From NCBI RefSeq assembly GCF_000516985.1, contig NW_006917091.1, positions 492,285 to 556,284 on the forward strand: a stretch of 64,000 nucleotides of DNA. Direction: 5' to 3'. Positions 23,143 through 36,000 of this stretch are shown here, piece after piece. Under the pieces are notes generated by a model. That model had not been told where the DNA came from. It was given only the letters and a program-made list of their open reading frames with translations, and ran no database searches. The stretch's first letter is position 1. Every line of letters starts with the position of its first letter. A program made the translations under genes and the position numbers. The stretch comes from Pestalotiopsis fici W106-1 (Eukaryota > Ascomycota > Sordariomycetes > Amphisphaeriales > Sporocadaceae).

Positions 23143-26100
23143 TTATCTGACGTCCTGTTGCACTAATGCCAGACTCTTTTCCTCATTCGGGACGCCATTT
23201 GTCTTTTCAACTGCGGCCAACTCTTTCAGCATCACTCGTGTTGTTGCGGTATCATGATGAGTCTTGCCTAGCAGCTTCTCCTGTACCGCCAAGGTTGACT
23301 CAAGCCATTCCCGAGCTTCCTTGAACCTTCCGCGCAGTCTATAGTTTGTGGCAATGCTGCACGATGTCCGCAGCATGGCGGGCTCATCTCGCAAGCGCAT
23401 TTGTGATGCTAGAATCTTTTCGAGTTCGCCTTTGGCGGCTTTGATCTGGCCCTTCCCTTCAAGTACCATGGCCACATTCCTCCGAGTGTCGAGAGTCTCG
23501 GGATGATCTTCTCCTAGACTCTTTCGTTGGTTCTGCAGGACTACGGCAAGTATCCTCTCAGCTTGCTCCATTTGACCTTGCTTGCCATAAAGCGATGCCA
23601 TGTTGCCATAGGACCGCAGCAGCTGTGGATGACTGGGGCCCAGGTGACGCTCGGTGATCTCTGATGCGGATTGATACAGCGACATGGCCTTGTCCAGTTG
23701 ACCGCTGTTCTCATGCGCCAGAGCGAGGTTGTACTGATTTCGAGCTGTATCCATGGGAACCTCAAATTTCGAGTCCTTGTAATACTGTGTTTCCCGCTGG
23801 TAAAGCCCTATAGCCTCGTCATGGTCACGCTTGCTTCCGCGCAGTACCTGTAGATTGGCGAGGTCGCTAGCTTTTCGCACTACTTCGTAGTGATCCTTGC
23901 CTAGATGGTTTTCAAGATCACGCAGTTCGGCCCTGGCCTTGTCGATTTGAACGTCCTCACGTTTCTTCGGTGGTTGCGCTTTTGATTGTTCGACTAGTTG
24001 TTTCCCTTGGGCTTGAACCTCGGCTATAGCGCGCTTCGTTGCTTCTTTCGCTTCAGGTTTACTCTCTCGATCACTTTCCTGTAGCGATATGCAACTTTTC
24101 AAATAATCAAGCGCCATTTGTCTTCGCCTGAGTCGCACATGGTGCTGACCAACTCTGAACAACAATGTTGCCATATTGCGCTTTGCTTCCGCTGACTTGG
24201 GTTCAAATTCCAGAACGACAAGAGCGCATGGCAGTAAGAGGTCGGCTGTATTGCCGTCGTCCATGGGAAACTTTTCGCACATGATGGAGAGGGAATGCTC
24301 TCTAATATCATCCTGCTCGTTGGTCTTTACCAACCACGTCTGCACACACCGACGTATAAGAGGTGTGACGGTGTAGAGCCTCCGGTCAGTGGATGGTTCG
24401 ACCATGCCGTAGTCGACCAGCTGCTCAATATGGCGAAGCTCCTGTCTTTCAAAAAGGACAGTAGAGATGCTCTGAACATCCAATGAACCCATAAAGAGTA
24501 GCAACTGTGCTGCATTTGGATTCTTTTCCTTGATGATTTGATAGATGGGTTCCCATGCTCTCAGTGCAGGGTCATCGCCATCTTTGGCTTCAGCAGACCC
24601 GCGAATGGTGTCCAAATAGTTTCTCGGCTTCCACGATGCGCGTGTGGCTTTTCTGTAGGTGTGCGCTAACACGAGCAACCCCGCCGACCCTCCAAGCCTT
24701 TTTGAGACATCGGCGGCAGCTTTCTTCTTGGCTTCGTCGGTAATCTCTTTTCCATACAAGAGATAGGACGCATCACCCTCGGGCAGTGTTTGGATGTCGA
24801 GGACGCATTCAACTTTCTTGGCCACCATTGTCATGGCCAACGACTTTGATCGAGTGGTAGTCAAGATCCGAGCCCGGTGAGATTTTGGAATGAAATCCAA
24901 AAGACATCGCTCGACCCCCTTTTCGTCTTTCACGACGAGCCGGCTCTTGTCATCCAATCCATCCAACACCATGAGCCATTGCCCTCCAACATCTTGGCGC
25001 ATAGTGTCATACACAAGTTCGAGCACGTCTTCATTGTCTAGACTTTTCTTGCTCAGATGCAGGTTTTCGCCGATTCGTTTGAATGAGAGCTCGAACTGTG
25101 ATGCACTACCGGCATTGACCCAGTGTACGGATGCATCGGGGTGTTGTTCATGAAACTTGTGGGCATATTCTACCGCGACATGCGTCTTTCTGAACGTGGG
25201 CTGGTCAGTATGTAATGGCACAAAAGTGTAACATCTTGTGCACTCACCCGTTACCAGACTCGCCAACCAATGCTACATTCATTGACGCATGGAATCTTTC
25301 GTCCACGACATCGAGGATTTTGTTTCTCTTTGCAAAGTAGGCTTCTCGGGCAATTGGGGCAGCTAGCGATGGAATGTGGTGTCTCCTCGGAGAAGCTGGA
25401 GACTGCGGAGGCGAGAATGCATTGCGAGGCGATCGTTCTGCGAGAAATTTGATGGTTAGAATTTTGTGTAAACAACTCATCAGTGTTAATGTAGAAGAGG
25501 GTGGGCTATATAAACGATGTGGAGCAGGTAAAATTACAAGACTCTGGGACAAGCGCGACATGTTCCACCTCTGCTATAATAACAAACAGCTCCTCGCATC
25601 CGCCAGTGTCTCAGGTGGTTAGTCTCAGATGCTCTATTACGTCAACTCATGTGGTCATGAGTCTACCGCAAGAGATGCAGAGTGACGAACCAAACGTCGA
25701 GCCACCCCGGCCTATATACTCCATCTCATCCCAACATCAGTATCGACGGGGGTTCATCTTACCCGCTCTGGGACTGTCAGTCATCCTCTGAATATTGCTG
25801 GCAATCTTGACCAGCCGGTTCTTGACAACTTCGAAGCAGTCGTCGTCGGGCGCCTCAAACTTGTTTAGACCAAAGTGATCAAGATGGAGGCCTTCTTTCT
25901 CATGACCACTCAAGGTCGTGGTGGACTCATGGACGAGGAACTTCTGTGATCGAGGGTTAGCATAATTGACTTCCTCGACAGAAGATACAGGATTAACTTA
26001 CCACTTTTTCACCGTTTGTCTCGATAACTTTAGTTTGAGTTTCAAAGAAGCAGAAAAGCTTGGTAGCATTAACATTGCTTGCCTGGTTGGTGATGCTTCT

Positions 26101-26913
26101 AGTGAAAGTGTGCACGGTTCTGACAAGAACGTCATTATCTTGAGCCATGGTCTGCAGTGCATGATCCTCAATGGGGAGCTGTGACTGTGCAATGCCCTGG
26201 TACAGTTGTCCCAGTGTGCTAAATGCGGCGCTATCCTGGATACCGGCATGCGGAGTGCCCAGAAATACCACACCCGCGATACAATTGGCCACTCTTGGGT
26301 GGTCTTCACGGTGCGAGTTTGCAATATTGTAGGCCTGTGATGCATCAATACAGTTTCTCGTTGGCTCTCGTCGAGAAAACATACCTCTTGAATTACCAGG
26401 CCTCCGAAACAGTGACCAATGAACAGTATAGGACGTTGAGCACAAGTTGTCCGCTTTCCGTCCAATGCATTTAACATCTTCCCAGCGACAGTGTCAACCT
26501 TTTGCTTGACTGCATCATCTCCGTACCAGTAAGAGACGTAATTATATGTAAGGATGCGTGCTTTGGGGAGAGCATCAGGAAGCATGGTTGGGTCGCTCAG
26601 CCAGTTGACTTTGGTATCTGGGTGAACCCATGCGTCTTCTGGCTTGGCTTCGCCGATTCCGTGGACTGCTACGATACTGGCAATTTCCTGTTTAGCAGTC
26701 GAAGTAATAAAGCAACTCTGCACTGGCTTCGACTTACTCAATGTCTATATCGTCTGTGTCCTTTGGCTCGACCAAGACTTTCAGCCCATAGCCTCTTCTG
26801 CTGGTCTTAGGTGTCGCCTTGTTAACGACTTTTGCGGAAGGAATTTTGTCGTCGCCTGTAGGTGATTTGGTAGCCATTGTAGGCACAGTTCCTGTGGCTT
26901 CGATCGTTGCCAT
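23143..26913 (-). CDS. NLR-like protein: alpha/beta hydrolase + NB-ARC + TPR
   Basis: Fungal NOD-like (STAND) protein, a class tied to self/non-self recognition and incompatibility. Proposed exons (minus): 26913-26738, 26676-26385, 26334-26002, 25943-25763, 25437-25248, 25189-23143; 1072 aa. Residues 60-330 are a lipase-like alpha/beta hydrolase: DIVAVHGIG start, GHCFGG nucleophile elbow at 146-151 (Cys148 where Ser is usual), FLGTPHAG, and LDHFGLNKF with the likely His. NB-ARC follows: Walker A GESGNGKT (386-393), Walker B WLMVLDGLDD (462-471), ILTTTRS (499-505) and a GLPL-like LGGSAGLLVLA. TPR repeats of the kinesin-light-chain style (LAxxxxxxGxxxxA) fill about 875-1055. The intron at 25438-25762 is long (325 nt) and holds a TATATA-like site, so two genes (hydrolase; NB-ARC-TPR starting at 25561) are a real alternative. 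The matching splice phase favours one gene. Confidence 0.8.
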
Positions 26914-28324
26914 GTCTGAGGTTGGAGTTCACTGAGTTGAAACAAGCACGACGCAAGACTGCATGAATTTTGGTTGCACTTGGAGATTTTTTAGGTATGG
27001 ATTATGTATATATTCAATTCTATATTGTCTCTCACGGGAATCCTTAATGGCAACTATGATTTGGGTTTACACAACCTTTCTAGGCTGTCACACCTTCGCC
27101 CATGGTGAGAATTCCAATAAGGCTGAGCACTGAGCAACCAGGAAGAGCTACTTTCTCATCATGTACCTCGGAGGATCAGACAAACCAATATTCTTACTGC
27201 ATGGTCAGTCCTAAAATTTTCCGACCAATGGAAACTCATCTGGTCGGATCGCTTATGCGGGCGAAAGTTCCAAGGCGTCTACCGCTAAACCAAGAAGAGC
27301 GCAACCCCAATTGCGTAATCATGAACTTGGGGGTATTCCCGCCCGATCAGGGAGCTCCGTGTCTTGACCCCATGCACTGGGGTGGTCAAAAAGGGGTGCT
27401 CAGCTGAAGCAGTGGCTTTTCTAGATGCATAAACCACCACTTGGACGTCGAGGCTGAGCACCAATTCAATCCTGGCTGGCCCGGCCGCACCGGACGATTG
27501 GCGAATCCCAATTGTCGGGATATCTTGCTGGACATCATGGACCTCAAAGCCTTGCTTGAATATGCACGTTCATGCATCAACATTCTCGAAACAGGTATGC
27601 AGGACTGATATCTGGACCTGAGCATGTGAAAAAAACTATAATTGGGGCCACACTTTTCAACCCTCCCCTTGACGTTGGTATCTAAATGCAGGAAGTGCAA
27701 ATTTATCCCGGTACAATCTGTGTCATATCACAAATTAAGCTTTCAATGGCCACTCCTGTAATAACTCCGGCCGAGAATATTATAAGCAGACCTCGGCGAT
27801 AATACCCCTGAGCTTGGGGCCGTCGTCTGCGCCGCAGGAGATAGCCTCCAAGACTATCCCGTAGCACCCATCGAGACGAGGCTGCAGCTTATGGTGCATG
27901 TCTTTGGTCAGAACATCCTCCCCAAATGTCTAGACGAGATCCACAGCATACCTCGCTTGGAATTAATAGCCCCCAACACAGGCCCAAAACGCCACCAAAT
28001 TATCAAGGGGCTCTAAAACATCTGTAATGGGCAGATCTATCTCATGGGGCAGTGCGAAAGAACACTCAGATCTCAAGGGCAACATCATGTCATGGCAAAA
28101 GTGTCGTCTCCACTTTGTATAGGATTTTGTAATGCGTGTTTCCTGCTTTATATGATATAAAAAATGGTGTACATGAAATCGAATCAAAGGCTATTAAAAC
28201 TACTGAAATGAAGAAATATGTACAATAGAAAAATAACCAGACGTATGCGATAGTACCTAATCTATCTACTTTGGAATGCTCTCTTCAACAATTACCATTA
28301 AGTTCCACTTTGAGTGGCCACTTA
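26914..28324. other. Intergenic, possible decayed coding blocks
   Basis: Promoter side of the NLR-like gene (26914 upward) and 3' side of the ankyrin gene. Two short plus-strand stretches look coding by codon choice: about 27451-27592 (contains DILLDIMDLKALLEYARSC, followed by a GTATGC donor-like site) and about 27811-27969 (contains APIETRLQLMVHVFGQNILP). They are separated by stops and do not join into a gene I recognise, so I treat them as possible relics. Confidence 0.3.
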
Positions 28325-31300
28325 TCAATGTTTCATCGCCTGCAACTTCTTCTTCATCGCAATCTGTTCCTTGTTGGCCTGCTTCTTGAGATTGTTCTGT
28401 GCATGTTGGGTCGCAATCTGTTGCTGGTTGGCCTGCTTCTTGAGATTGTTCTGGGCATTTTGGGCCGCAATCCTTTGCGTATCTGCCTTCTTAGCATAGT
28501 AGAGTTGATTCTTTTGGGCTTCCATCTTTTGGTCGGCAGTGCGCTGTGCGTAGTTGAGCTTGATCTGTTGCTCACCGGCAATCTTCATCTGGCTAATGGC
28601 GGCGGTCCGCTGCTTGTGAATCTCCAGATTATGGCGGTCCTGCTCCATGAGGGCATGCTTCTGCGCCGTGGCCAACCGCTGCTGCTCGGTGAGTTGCGCC
28701 TTCTGGTGCAGCTCGTTCTCGTGCACAATCGCCGATGACCCGACCTTGTGAATGGCCTTTTGATACTCGTGGTTCTTCCAGGCTTCGTGCTTGGACTCGT
28801 CAATGGTGAGCTTCAGGTGCGACTCCTCTTGGATGCGACGCAGCTTCTCCTGATGCTCTGCCTCGCTCTTCCGGGTCTTTTCGACCTCTGCGCGGTAACG
28901 TTTTTCTTCCTTGGCAATGTCTTCCGGAAAGCCAACGGCATTTGGCGGCTGCATTGCTCCGAATTGCGCATAGTAGCGGTCAACACAGCCCTTGGTCTGG
29001 AGGAGTTGCAGCAATTGAAAGGTTTGTTTCGAGTTTTCTTTGTAGTCGGTCAGATACTTGGTGGCAGATCTGAAGAATGTGACGCCCGTGTGCGCGTCGG
29101 TGGTAGCGAGCACATTATCAAGGCTGTCCATGTAGTCCCACATGATCATGTCCAGCAACGCTCGGGTTACCTCTAGAGGATACTCATTGTCGAGGGCCAG
29201 GAATAAACAAGTCTTGCCATGCCACTTCTTTAGCGCATCAGCCTTGCCCTTCTTCAGTGCCATGATGGTCTCTTCAGTGTCCTGGATTCTGTCGACGCCT
29301 CTGCAGCGATACGCCAGCTCCTGTAATGGAGTGCGCCCTTCGTGCTCTAGTCTACTGCTGGGAAAGTTGACATCGTACTCGCCCTTGATAAGCGCTGCGA
29401 CCACGTCGCTATGCAGGTTCCTGGCCGCTTCGTGTAGACTTCCATCGTTCGGCCGGTATTTGGACTTGAGTAGGACCTTGACGCTTTCCAAGTCTCCGGC
29501 ACTGGAAGCATGGAAAATGGCTGCCCTGTTATCACGGTCGCGCAACGAAGGATCGGCACCAGCTTTGATCAGCTTCTTGACAACCTCTCCTCGGCAATGT
29601 TTGGCAGCTAGGATGACGGGAGTCGCCTTTGAAAATGGTGCAGTGAAACACACGTTGACTATATTAGGGATATGCTGTCAGTAAAGGAAAAAGGAAAAAA
29701 ACGTCGACATGATGTAGTGCAAGGTTTTAGGCATGGGGAAGGGGGGGTAGCGAACCTTTTAGGTCTATTAGTGCCCCGATTGCTTCAGTGGAGATGATTG
29801 GCACCCCGCGACACGGGCGCAGTGCCCAGCTTAGTGCATTGGCTCGCTCTTTCACGTCGTCGTACAACTGAGTGACAATTTCTGCATCCATGTCACAACC
29901 CAACTCAGCAAGACGCTTGACGAGCTTTGCAGAGTTGGGATGGGCCGTTAGACATTCAAAGACATGAGGCCAACGGTCCGGCAGCACTACACTCAGAGTA
30001 GGCTTACTGACGCGATCCTTGCCCGAGACTAGGGCATTGATGAGCTTCAGCGCAGTATCCTCCTCCAGCGGCGAGCTTATCGTCTCCCAGAACGCGTGGG
30101 TCATGGTCTCTTGGGATGCCCCGTTGGACGCAAGATGCGTCACCAAGGGCACATCTCCGCTCCGGACCGCAATCTTCAGAGCCTCGCCATGTTGGAAATT
30201 GACATCAGCTTTTCCGACCTTGAGCAGCAGGTCAAGTACAGTTGTTGACGCGCCGCCAGTCGTGTACGCTCTCAGAGCTGCAAGGAATGCCAGATTGACA
30301 CAATCACCGTGCGCTCCCCACGCGAGTAGGGAATCGACAAGCCAAATGGTGCGGTCGTCTAAAGACAGCCACTTCTTCGACTGCCGTGCCACCCCTGTCA
30401 AGGCAGTGTTTAGAACCGATATCGATGTAATCGACGTGGACAAAAGATCAAAGGCATCCATCTCTGCTACAGTCGCGGCTTCGTAAAAGGCATGCTCAAC
30501 AGACTGTCCCGAGGCACCCTTGTTTAGGAAAAACTGCACAACTTGAAGTCCAGCAGCACTCATCCATGCTGTCCCAGTGGATACAACAGCATCAAACCCG
30601 GCTTGGACAGTTACTTCATCGAGTCCATATTGCGTCAGCTCCGTGAGCACGTCCAGGTGGAGTGACTTGGCCGCCAATGTCACTGCGGCGTCCTTGACCT
30701 GATTTCTGAGTTTCTGATCCGTTCGCACACCTTCAAATATCTTTCCAACGACCCGCTTTCGTGCAGCGGGCTGTAGCTTCATTGCAGATCGAAGGACAGA
30801 AACTCGAGACTCGAAAGAAGGTCGAGATTGGAGGAGCTCGTCAAGGATGCCCATCCACCCTTCAGCAGCCGCGATGCCCAATGCACATCCAGCACGCAGA
30901 TTGACATCAGCGTTACCTTTGGTGAGAAGTAGGTGAACTAGCCCAAGACGAATGCGCTCTTCGCCTTTAATCTGCTTTTTATCCATGACTTGAATCAGAA
31001 CAAGGCTGGTTGCTTCGCCGCGGAAGCCTGCAGCCAGGAGTAGGCCAATCATTTGTTGACAAGACTGGATATTTCCCAGCTTAGCAGACTGCATCATTGC
31101 AGCGGCCATGCTTTCCAGGCTCGGTTTGCCAGCCAGAATAGTGCGAAGCATCTCTGGCCGACCACTTTCTACTGCACAAACGACAGCAGAACCTGATGAG
31201 TGGTTGACGGCAGCCCCGTGCTGAACAAGGTTGCTAACCAGTTCAAACTGGCCATGTCGAACCGCTTCTGTCAATGTTGCATCTGTCCTTGAGCCTTTTG

Positions 31301-32276
31301 CCCCTGCTTGGAGGCATGACACCACCGTTCGCAACATTCCCTTCTGGTAGGCATCGCCAAGAACCCCGTCCAGGACTTCCTTGGGTATGCTTGACACTCC
31401 ACGGAGCGCGATTGGTGAGGCGATATCATCGCAACCGCGGCGGACGGCGGCCGAGAGTGCAGCAGCATTGCCAAACATGATATTGGCGCCATTTTCCAGC
31501 AGTATTCTGGCCTTGGTCGTGAAACCCAATTCTGCCGCCCGAACGAGCCCCTTGTCACGGCATGCTTGACAAGCACCTTTGTTACGGTTCATCAACTTGG
31601 TGATTATTTCATCTGATCCTGACTCGAGGACTTGAGCAAACTGCGAGCATAGGGATGTCGCGTCGCCGCCTCTGGCGAGAAGAATGCTGACTTTATTTAG
31701 ATTGTTCTGCGCAATGGCGTGTGGAAGTGCCTGATTCACGGCTACTTCGTCGGCATATTGTGCCAACAACAACAAGATCTCGCTTGAGCAATTTTGTGCT
31801 GCTTTTTCCAAGAGCTTGCTCCGAATATCTTCTTGGTCCTTGTCAGACATGCGTTTCCACAAGCTGTTGCTCTTCCTTCTCTTGAGATTGACGTCTGCAT
31901 CGAAGTCTTCGAGCAGGACTTCAACTAGTCCTGGCGTCACATTTGCGATGGTTCCTTCGGCGATAAGTTCAAGGACGGCGGTGGCCTCCTTGTACGTGAA
32001 GTCACTATTCGAATGAGGATTTTGTGCATTCATGAGTTCTTGCGCTCGATGTTCGTCTTGCTGGGTGCGCCGTACTTGACTGTCGAGTCGAAACATTGAC
32101 ATTCTTTTTTTCGGGCCGAGTTGCCCTTGGGGCGGACTTGGTGAATTCATGTTAATAGTAGAGGATGTGCTGAAAGTTGATTTTCTCGGATCTGAGGACA
32201 ATGGCAACTGGTGTTTTGCTGGATTCGGAAAGACGGAAATCATCATGAAGACTTCTGAAGAATACTCGGTAGCCAA
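28325..32276 (-). CDS. Large ankyrin-repeat protein with C-terminal coiled coil
   Basis: Two exons on the minus strand: 32276-29756 and 29658-28325, intron of 97 nt, 1284 aa. The splice joins ...ALIDLK to VNVCFTAPFSKATPVILAA, which is itself an ankyrin repeat. Residues about 80-1000 hold many degenerate ankyrin-like helical repeats (patterns such as AAxxGxxxxxxxLLxxGA, e.g. LLTKGNADVNLRAG and LIKAGADPSLRDRD). From about 1120 on the chain is a charged, Gln/Lys-rich coiled coil containing an 18-residue tandem repeat (QNNLKKQANQQQIATQHA and a near copy). No enzyme domain, signal peptide or membrane helix is seen; probably a cytosolic scaffold. The first Met could instead be the MNSPSPPQG site at 32150. 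It is transcribed head-to-head with the gene at 33011 across 0.7 kb and lies next to an NLR-like gene, which suggests but does not show a shared role. Confidence 0.82.
28357..28464 (-). repeat. 54-bp tandem repeat inside the ankyrin protein gene
   Basis: Two near-identical 54-bp units (28357-28410, 28411-28464) and a partial third (from 28465) encode the 18-residue coiled-coil repeat. The unit length is a multiple of three, so copy-number change would keep the frame. Confidence 0.85.
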
Positions 32277-33010
32277 CTCGACAAGTCTGAATGGCGTTGA
32301 ACCAACTATTAATTGCTGGCTTGGTTATGATACATGGAGATCATTACGGTAGCTTGAAGAGGAAATGTTGTTGATGTACTTGGGGTATTGCAAGATACCC
32401 ATTCTCCCAGCCTTGCCATTACCCGGAGGATTCCATGATCTCCCCTCAGCATGAAAGTGCACTTTTTTAGCTCTGCTTTGAGTTTCTTGGCATTTCTATT
32501 ATGAACTTGGGGCTGAAACTCCAGAAGGCCCTCGACTAGGCCGCCGGAGTCATCTCCAAGTTGGTAATGTGCAGCGAGCTGAGAATTGCCGACTGCAGCC
32601 TCGCAGGAACTTGTTCACCATGTATCCCTCAAGACTGTGAGCTGTTCTAATTGTGGTGGGAGTCTGCATGCATAGTGGCTGACGTTATGCCAATAAGAGC
32701 AGCAAAGATAATCTGTGACCCCACCACCCACGGCGCTGCTTAGACGCTGGAGTTTCCACTTGCGGTACTGTGGAGACTATGAATAGACCCTATTGCTAAA
32801 ACTGGACTATACGCGCCGTCATGGCCATGGCTTTGGTCGGCATCCATATCAGGTCATTTGCTATTGTACGCAACATTAAGACAGAACCATTGAGAGTCAA
32901 ACATAGAAGTAAATGACGTTCGCAGCTTGAGCCCCTAAACAAGACAGACTTTAGACCACTAGCAAAAATCAACCAGGAGATGCAAGAGCCATCTCCGACT
33001 CACAAGCACA
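32277..33010. promoter_or_regulatory. Divergent intergenic region between ankyrin gene and His-rich-protein gene
   Basis: 734 bp between two head-to-head start codons, so it must hold both promoters. No clear TATA box at a useful distance; scattered CT runs and CCACCACCCACGG-type sites. No ORF worth calling. Confidence 0.5.
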
Positions 33011-36000
33011 ATGTCGACTCCAGGTTCAGCAGAGTACCTCTCTCAATATCTCAACGGCCCAGGGTTGGGCTGCTCCCACTTTCCAAAGTATCACGCCGAA
33101 GATTCTCAAAGTTCTCGACGATATCCGAGTCGTCTTGGATTCTTTCATTTTACCCCTCCGTCAATCTGCATCAGCTTTCTGGACACGAAAAGGCTGTGTG
33201 ATGCTTGTCTGAACTCGGTCATCCCCAATGGATTCAACTACTGGTCAAATCTTCCAGTTCATTTTTTCGCTGCGGTGTCTGAAAATGCACAGGCCTCGTC
33301 CTTTCAAGCTCCCAATCCACCACCAGGCGTCTGGCCAGACATCACGGCGTCCAGTAACGTTGATCCAAAGATGTTCCAGGCAGGCGCCGAAGGGTTTCCG
33401 GCACATGGAAAACAGATTGGCGGCACTACACCTCGACTCGTCACTCCCGCTATTGTTTTGCCCATTTCCCAGATCTCTAGTGCCGAGCAGCCTTGGGCGT
33501 GGCTGGTACATGAAGGGAAGCCCTTCTATATCGACCAGCTACACATGACCAAAGCATGGCATCTCTTTACATACAAGACGCTCGAGGCTGATCATGCCAT
33601 TGCATCGCGAGTCGGTGTGTCGTACAAGTCATTATTCAAGGAGCCACCAGTGCAGCCGGTGCAGTATGCACCCAACATTGGGCTATTGGCGTTTGAGACG
33701 CCAGAAAAGTCCTCGTCTGAGAAGCTTTCAATCGAGAAATCATCTCTCAATAAAGCACCAAAGGAGGATTTAGCAGTCGTCAAGGTTCCCAAAGAGAAGT
33801 CAGCGACCAGGGATGTATTGGAGAAGAAGCCAACAGGGGAAAAGCCTACAAAAAAGACTTCAACAACTGAAAAGGCGGCCTCGAGGAAAAGCTCTTCGTC
33901 TGGATCAAAGTTGAAGGAGGTCCTCGCGGCCAATGCAATCGACGAGACGGTGCCACTCATAGCGAATCTTGCCGCCGAGGCCGCACCCAAGAAGCCCAAA
34001 CGCTCCAAGCAGTCATCTGTCGAGGTGAGCTCGTCAGCCGCCAACGTCGACACATCAGTCAATGTGGATACGTCTCATGGTACTCTCAAAGGGGACAGCG
34101 GAGTAAAGGCTAGTCCACAACCCGCCACTGCAAATCTGCCCGCAACAAAGACCAGAAAGCCTTCTCTGAAAGTCGCACAAGATTCCTCCATCGAATTGCC
34201 TCATGCACCTCTGGTCTCCACAATGGGAGGCACTACGATAAGCGTAGGAGTCATAGGAGACGCTGGAACGTCAATGTTGCCTCAGTTGCCAGAGAAATCC
34301 AAGGTACAGGCCAAAAAGAGAACCTCGAGCCAGGGCATCAAGCACACAGAGATCGACTCGGTCACAAAGAAAGAGAAGACAAAATCAATCAAGCAAGCTT
34401 CTACTACTACTACTGCTGGTTCAGTAGTTTCTCCAGGAATCCCCGTCCAACCTGCCTTTACCAAGAATTGGACAAGATACGACCCGATCCCCTTTGACAG
34501 TCCCATCGTCAATCTGACATTGGCTGATCATCAACGTCGAGCAGATGCACTGAGCGATAGTAAGGCCATGGAGTCCCATGGACCCTTGATGCGCCTTCTG
34601 GCAAAAGCCAAGAAGCGCGAGGGCAGCGGCGAGGTGGTCCTCCAGGGGCCAGGACTGCCTCCCAAGAATGATCCAATCATGAAACTTCTAGGCGCTACCA
34701 AGGATGGGAAGCAGAAAGATGTGGTAGCCAATACTCAATTCATCAAGTCCATCACCGAGTCTGCGCCCATCAAGCCTGCGCGAAAGCAGAAAATAGGGGC
34801 CTCGACCACTGGCGATGACCGGGCGTCAAAGGGTACTATCAAGCCTACCAAGACCAAGACCAAAACTCCAGGGGCAGACCACGAACATGGAACTACCCAG
34901 GAGAAATCTAGGACGAAAGCAGAAACCAAAACAGGAAAAGCAGAGAAGACAGGAGAGAAGCTCAAGAAGCCCGTCGCAGAATCATCTCCCAATAACTCGG
35001 CACCGAAAAAACTGCCCAAGCTTAAAGATGAGCGCAGTACATTGTTAGGTTCTGCCCCTTTGCGCCATGACCACGGCAAGGTGCGGCCACCTAAAATTAA
35101 TCTAGGGTTGTCAAAGCTCCAAAAGCCGGAATGGGGCCACTCCGGCATATCTATAGCACATAAGCCTCCAAAGATGCCTTCGGTCAAACCACATTTTTCC
35201 AAGATAACAGGCCACCATGGAGGCCACCATGGAGGCCATCATGGAAGCCATCATGGAAGTCACCATGGAGCTCACCACGGAACTCATTACGGAACTCATC
35301 ATGGAGCGCATCATGGAACTCATCATGAGGGTCATCATGAGGGTCATCATGAGGGTCATCCAGGCGGCGGTTCCCATGCATCCGATATCAGCGCTCAGAA
35401 CTCTGACAACGAAGCTGGGGAAGGCGAGGGACCAGAGGATGACTGGTCAGTGTCCGATTATTATGAGAACTATTTATCTCAAGAGCAAGTATTGGATAGT
35501 GATGAAAACGAACCTGGGTGGCTTTCTGACGACGATATAATCAGTCAACACTCCGGTAGTGAGAATCCTCAGCCTGACATCTCCGAGCCGGAAGGCCCTG
35601 AGCCGAACAGACCTCAGTCACAACATGAAGGCAGCGCAGATACTCCTCCTACGGGAGAAGTGCCGCCGAGTGATCCCAATGCGGGTCGTCCGGATGCCGG
35701 CATCGTTGGCACCGGAAGTTCCGACCCCGCAACTGGAGATCCGCCTGCAGGTTCTGACCCTCCCGGCACATCTGCAGTGGGTGACACTGGTGCGACGAGC
35801 AGTGGCCAGACAGCTGCGTTGGGCGAAACAACTGCGCGTGGGATAGGTGGTCCACCAGTTGCCATTGACAAGGCATTCAATTATCCAGGTACCCCCAGTA
35901 CCGCACCCACACCGGCAGGACAGAATCATCCTTCGAAGCCCGTAGATGACAGCGTTGCGCCTAAAGAGAAGCCAACAGACCAGTTTGAAGAGGCAAAACC

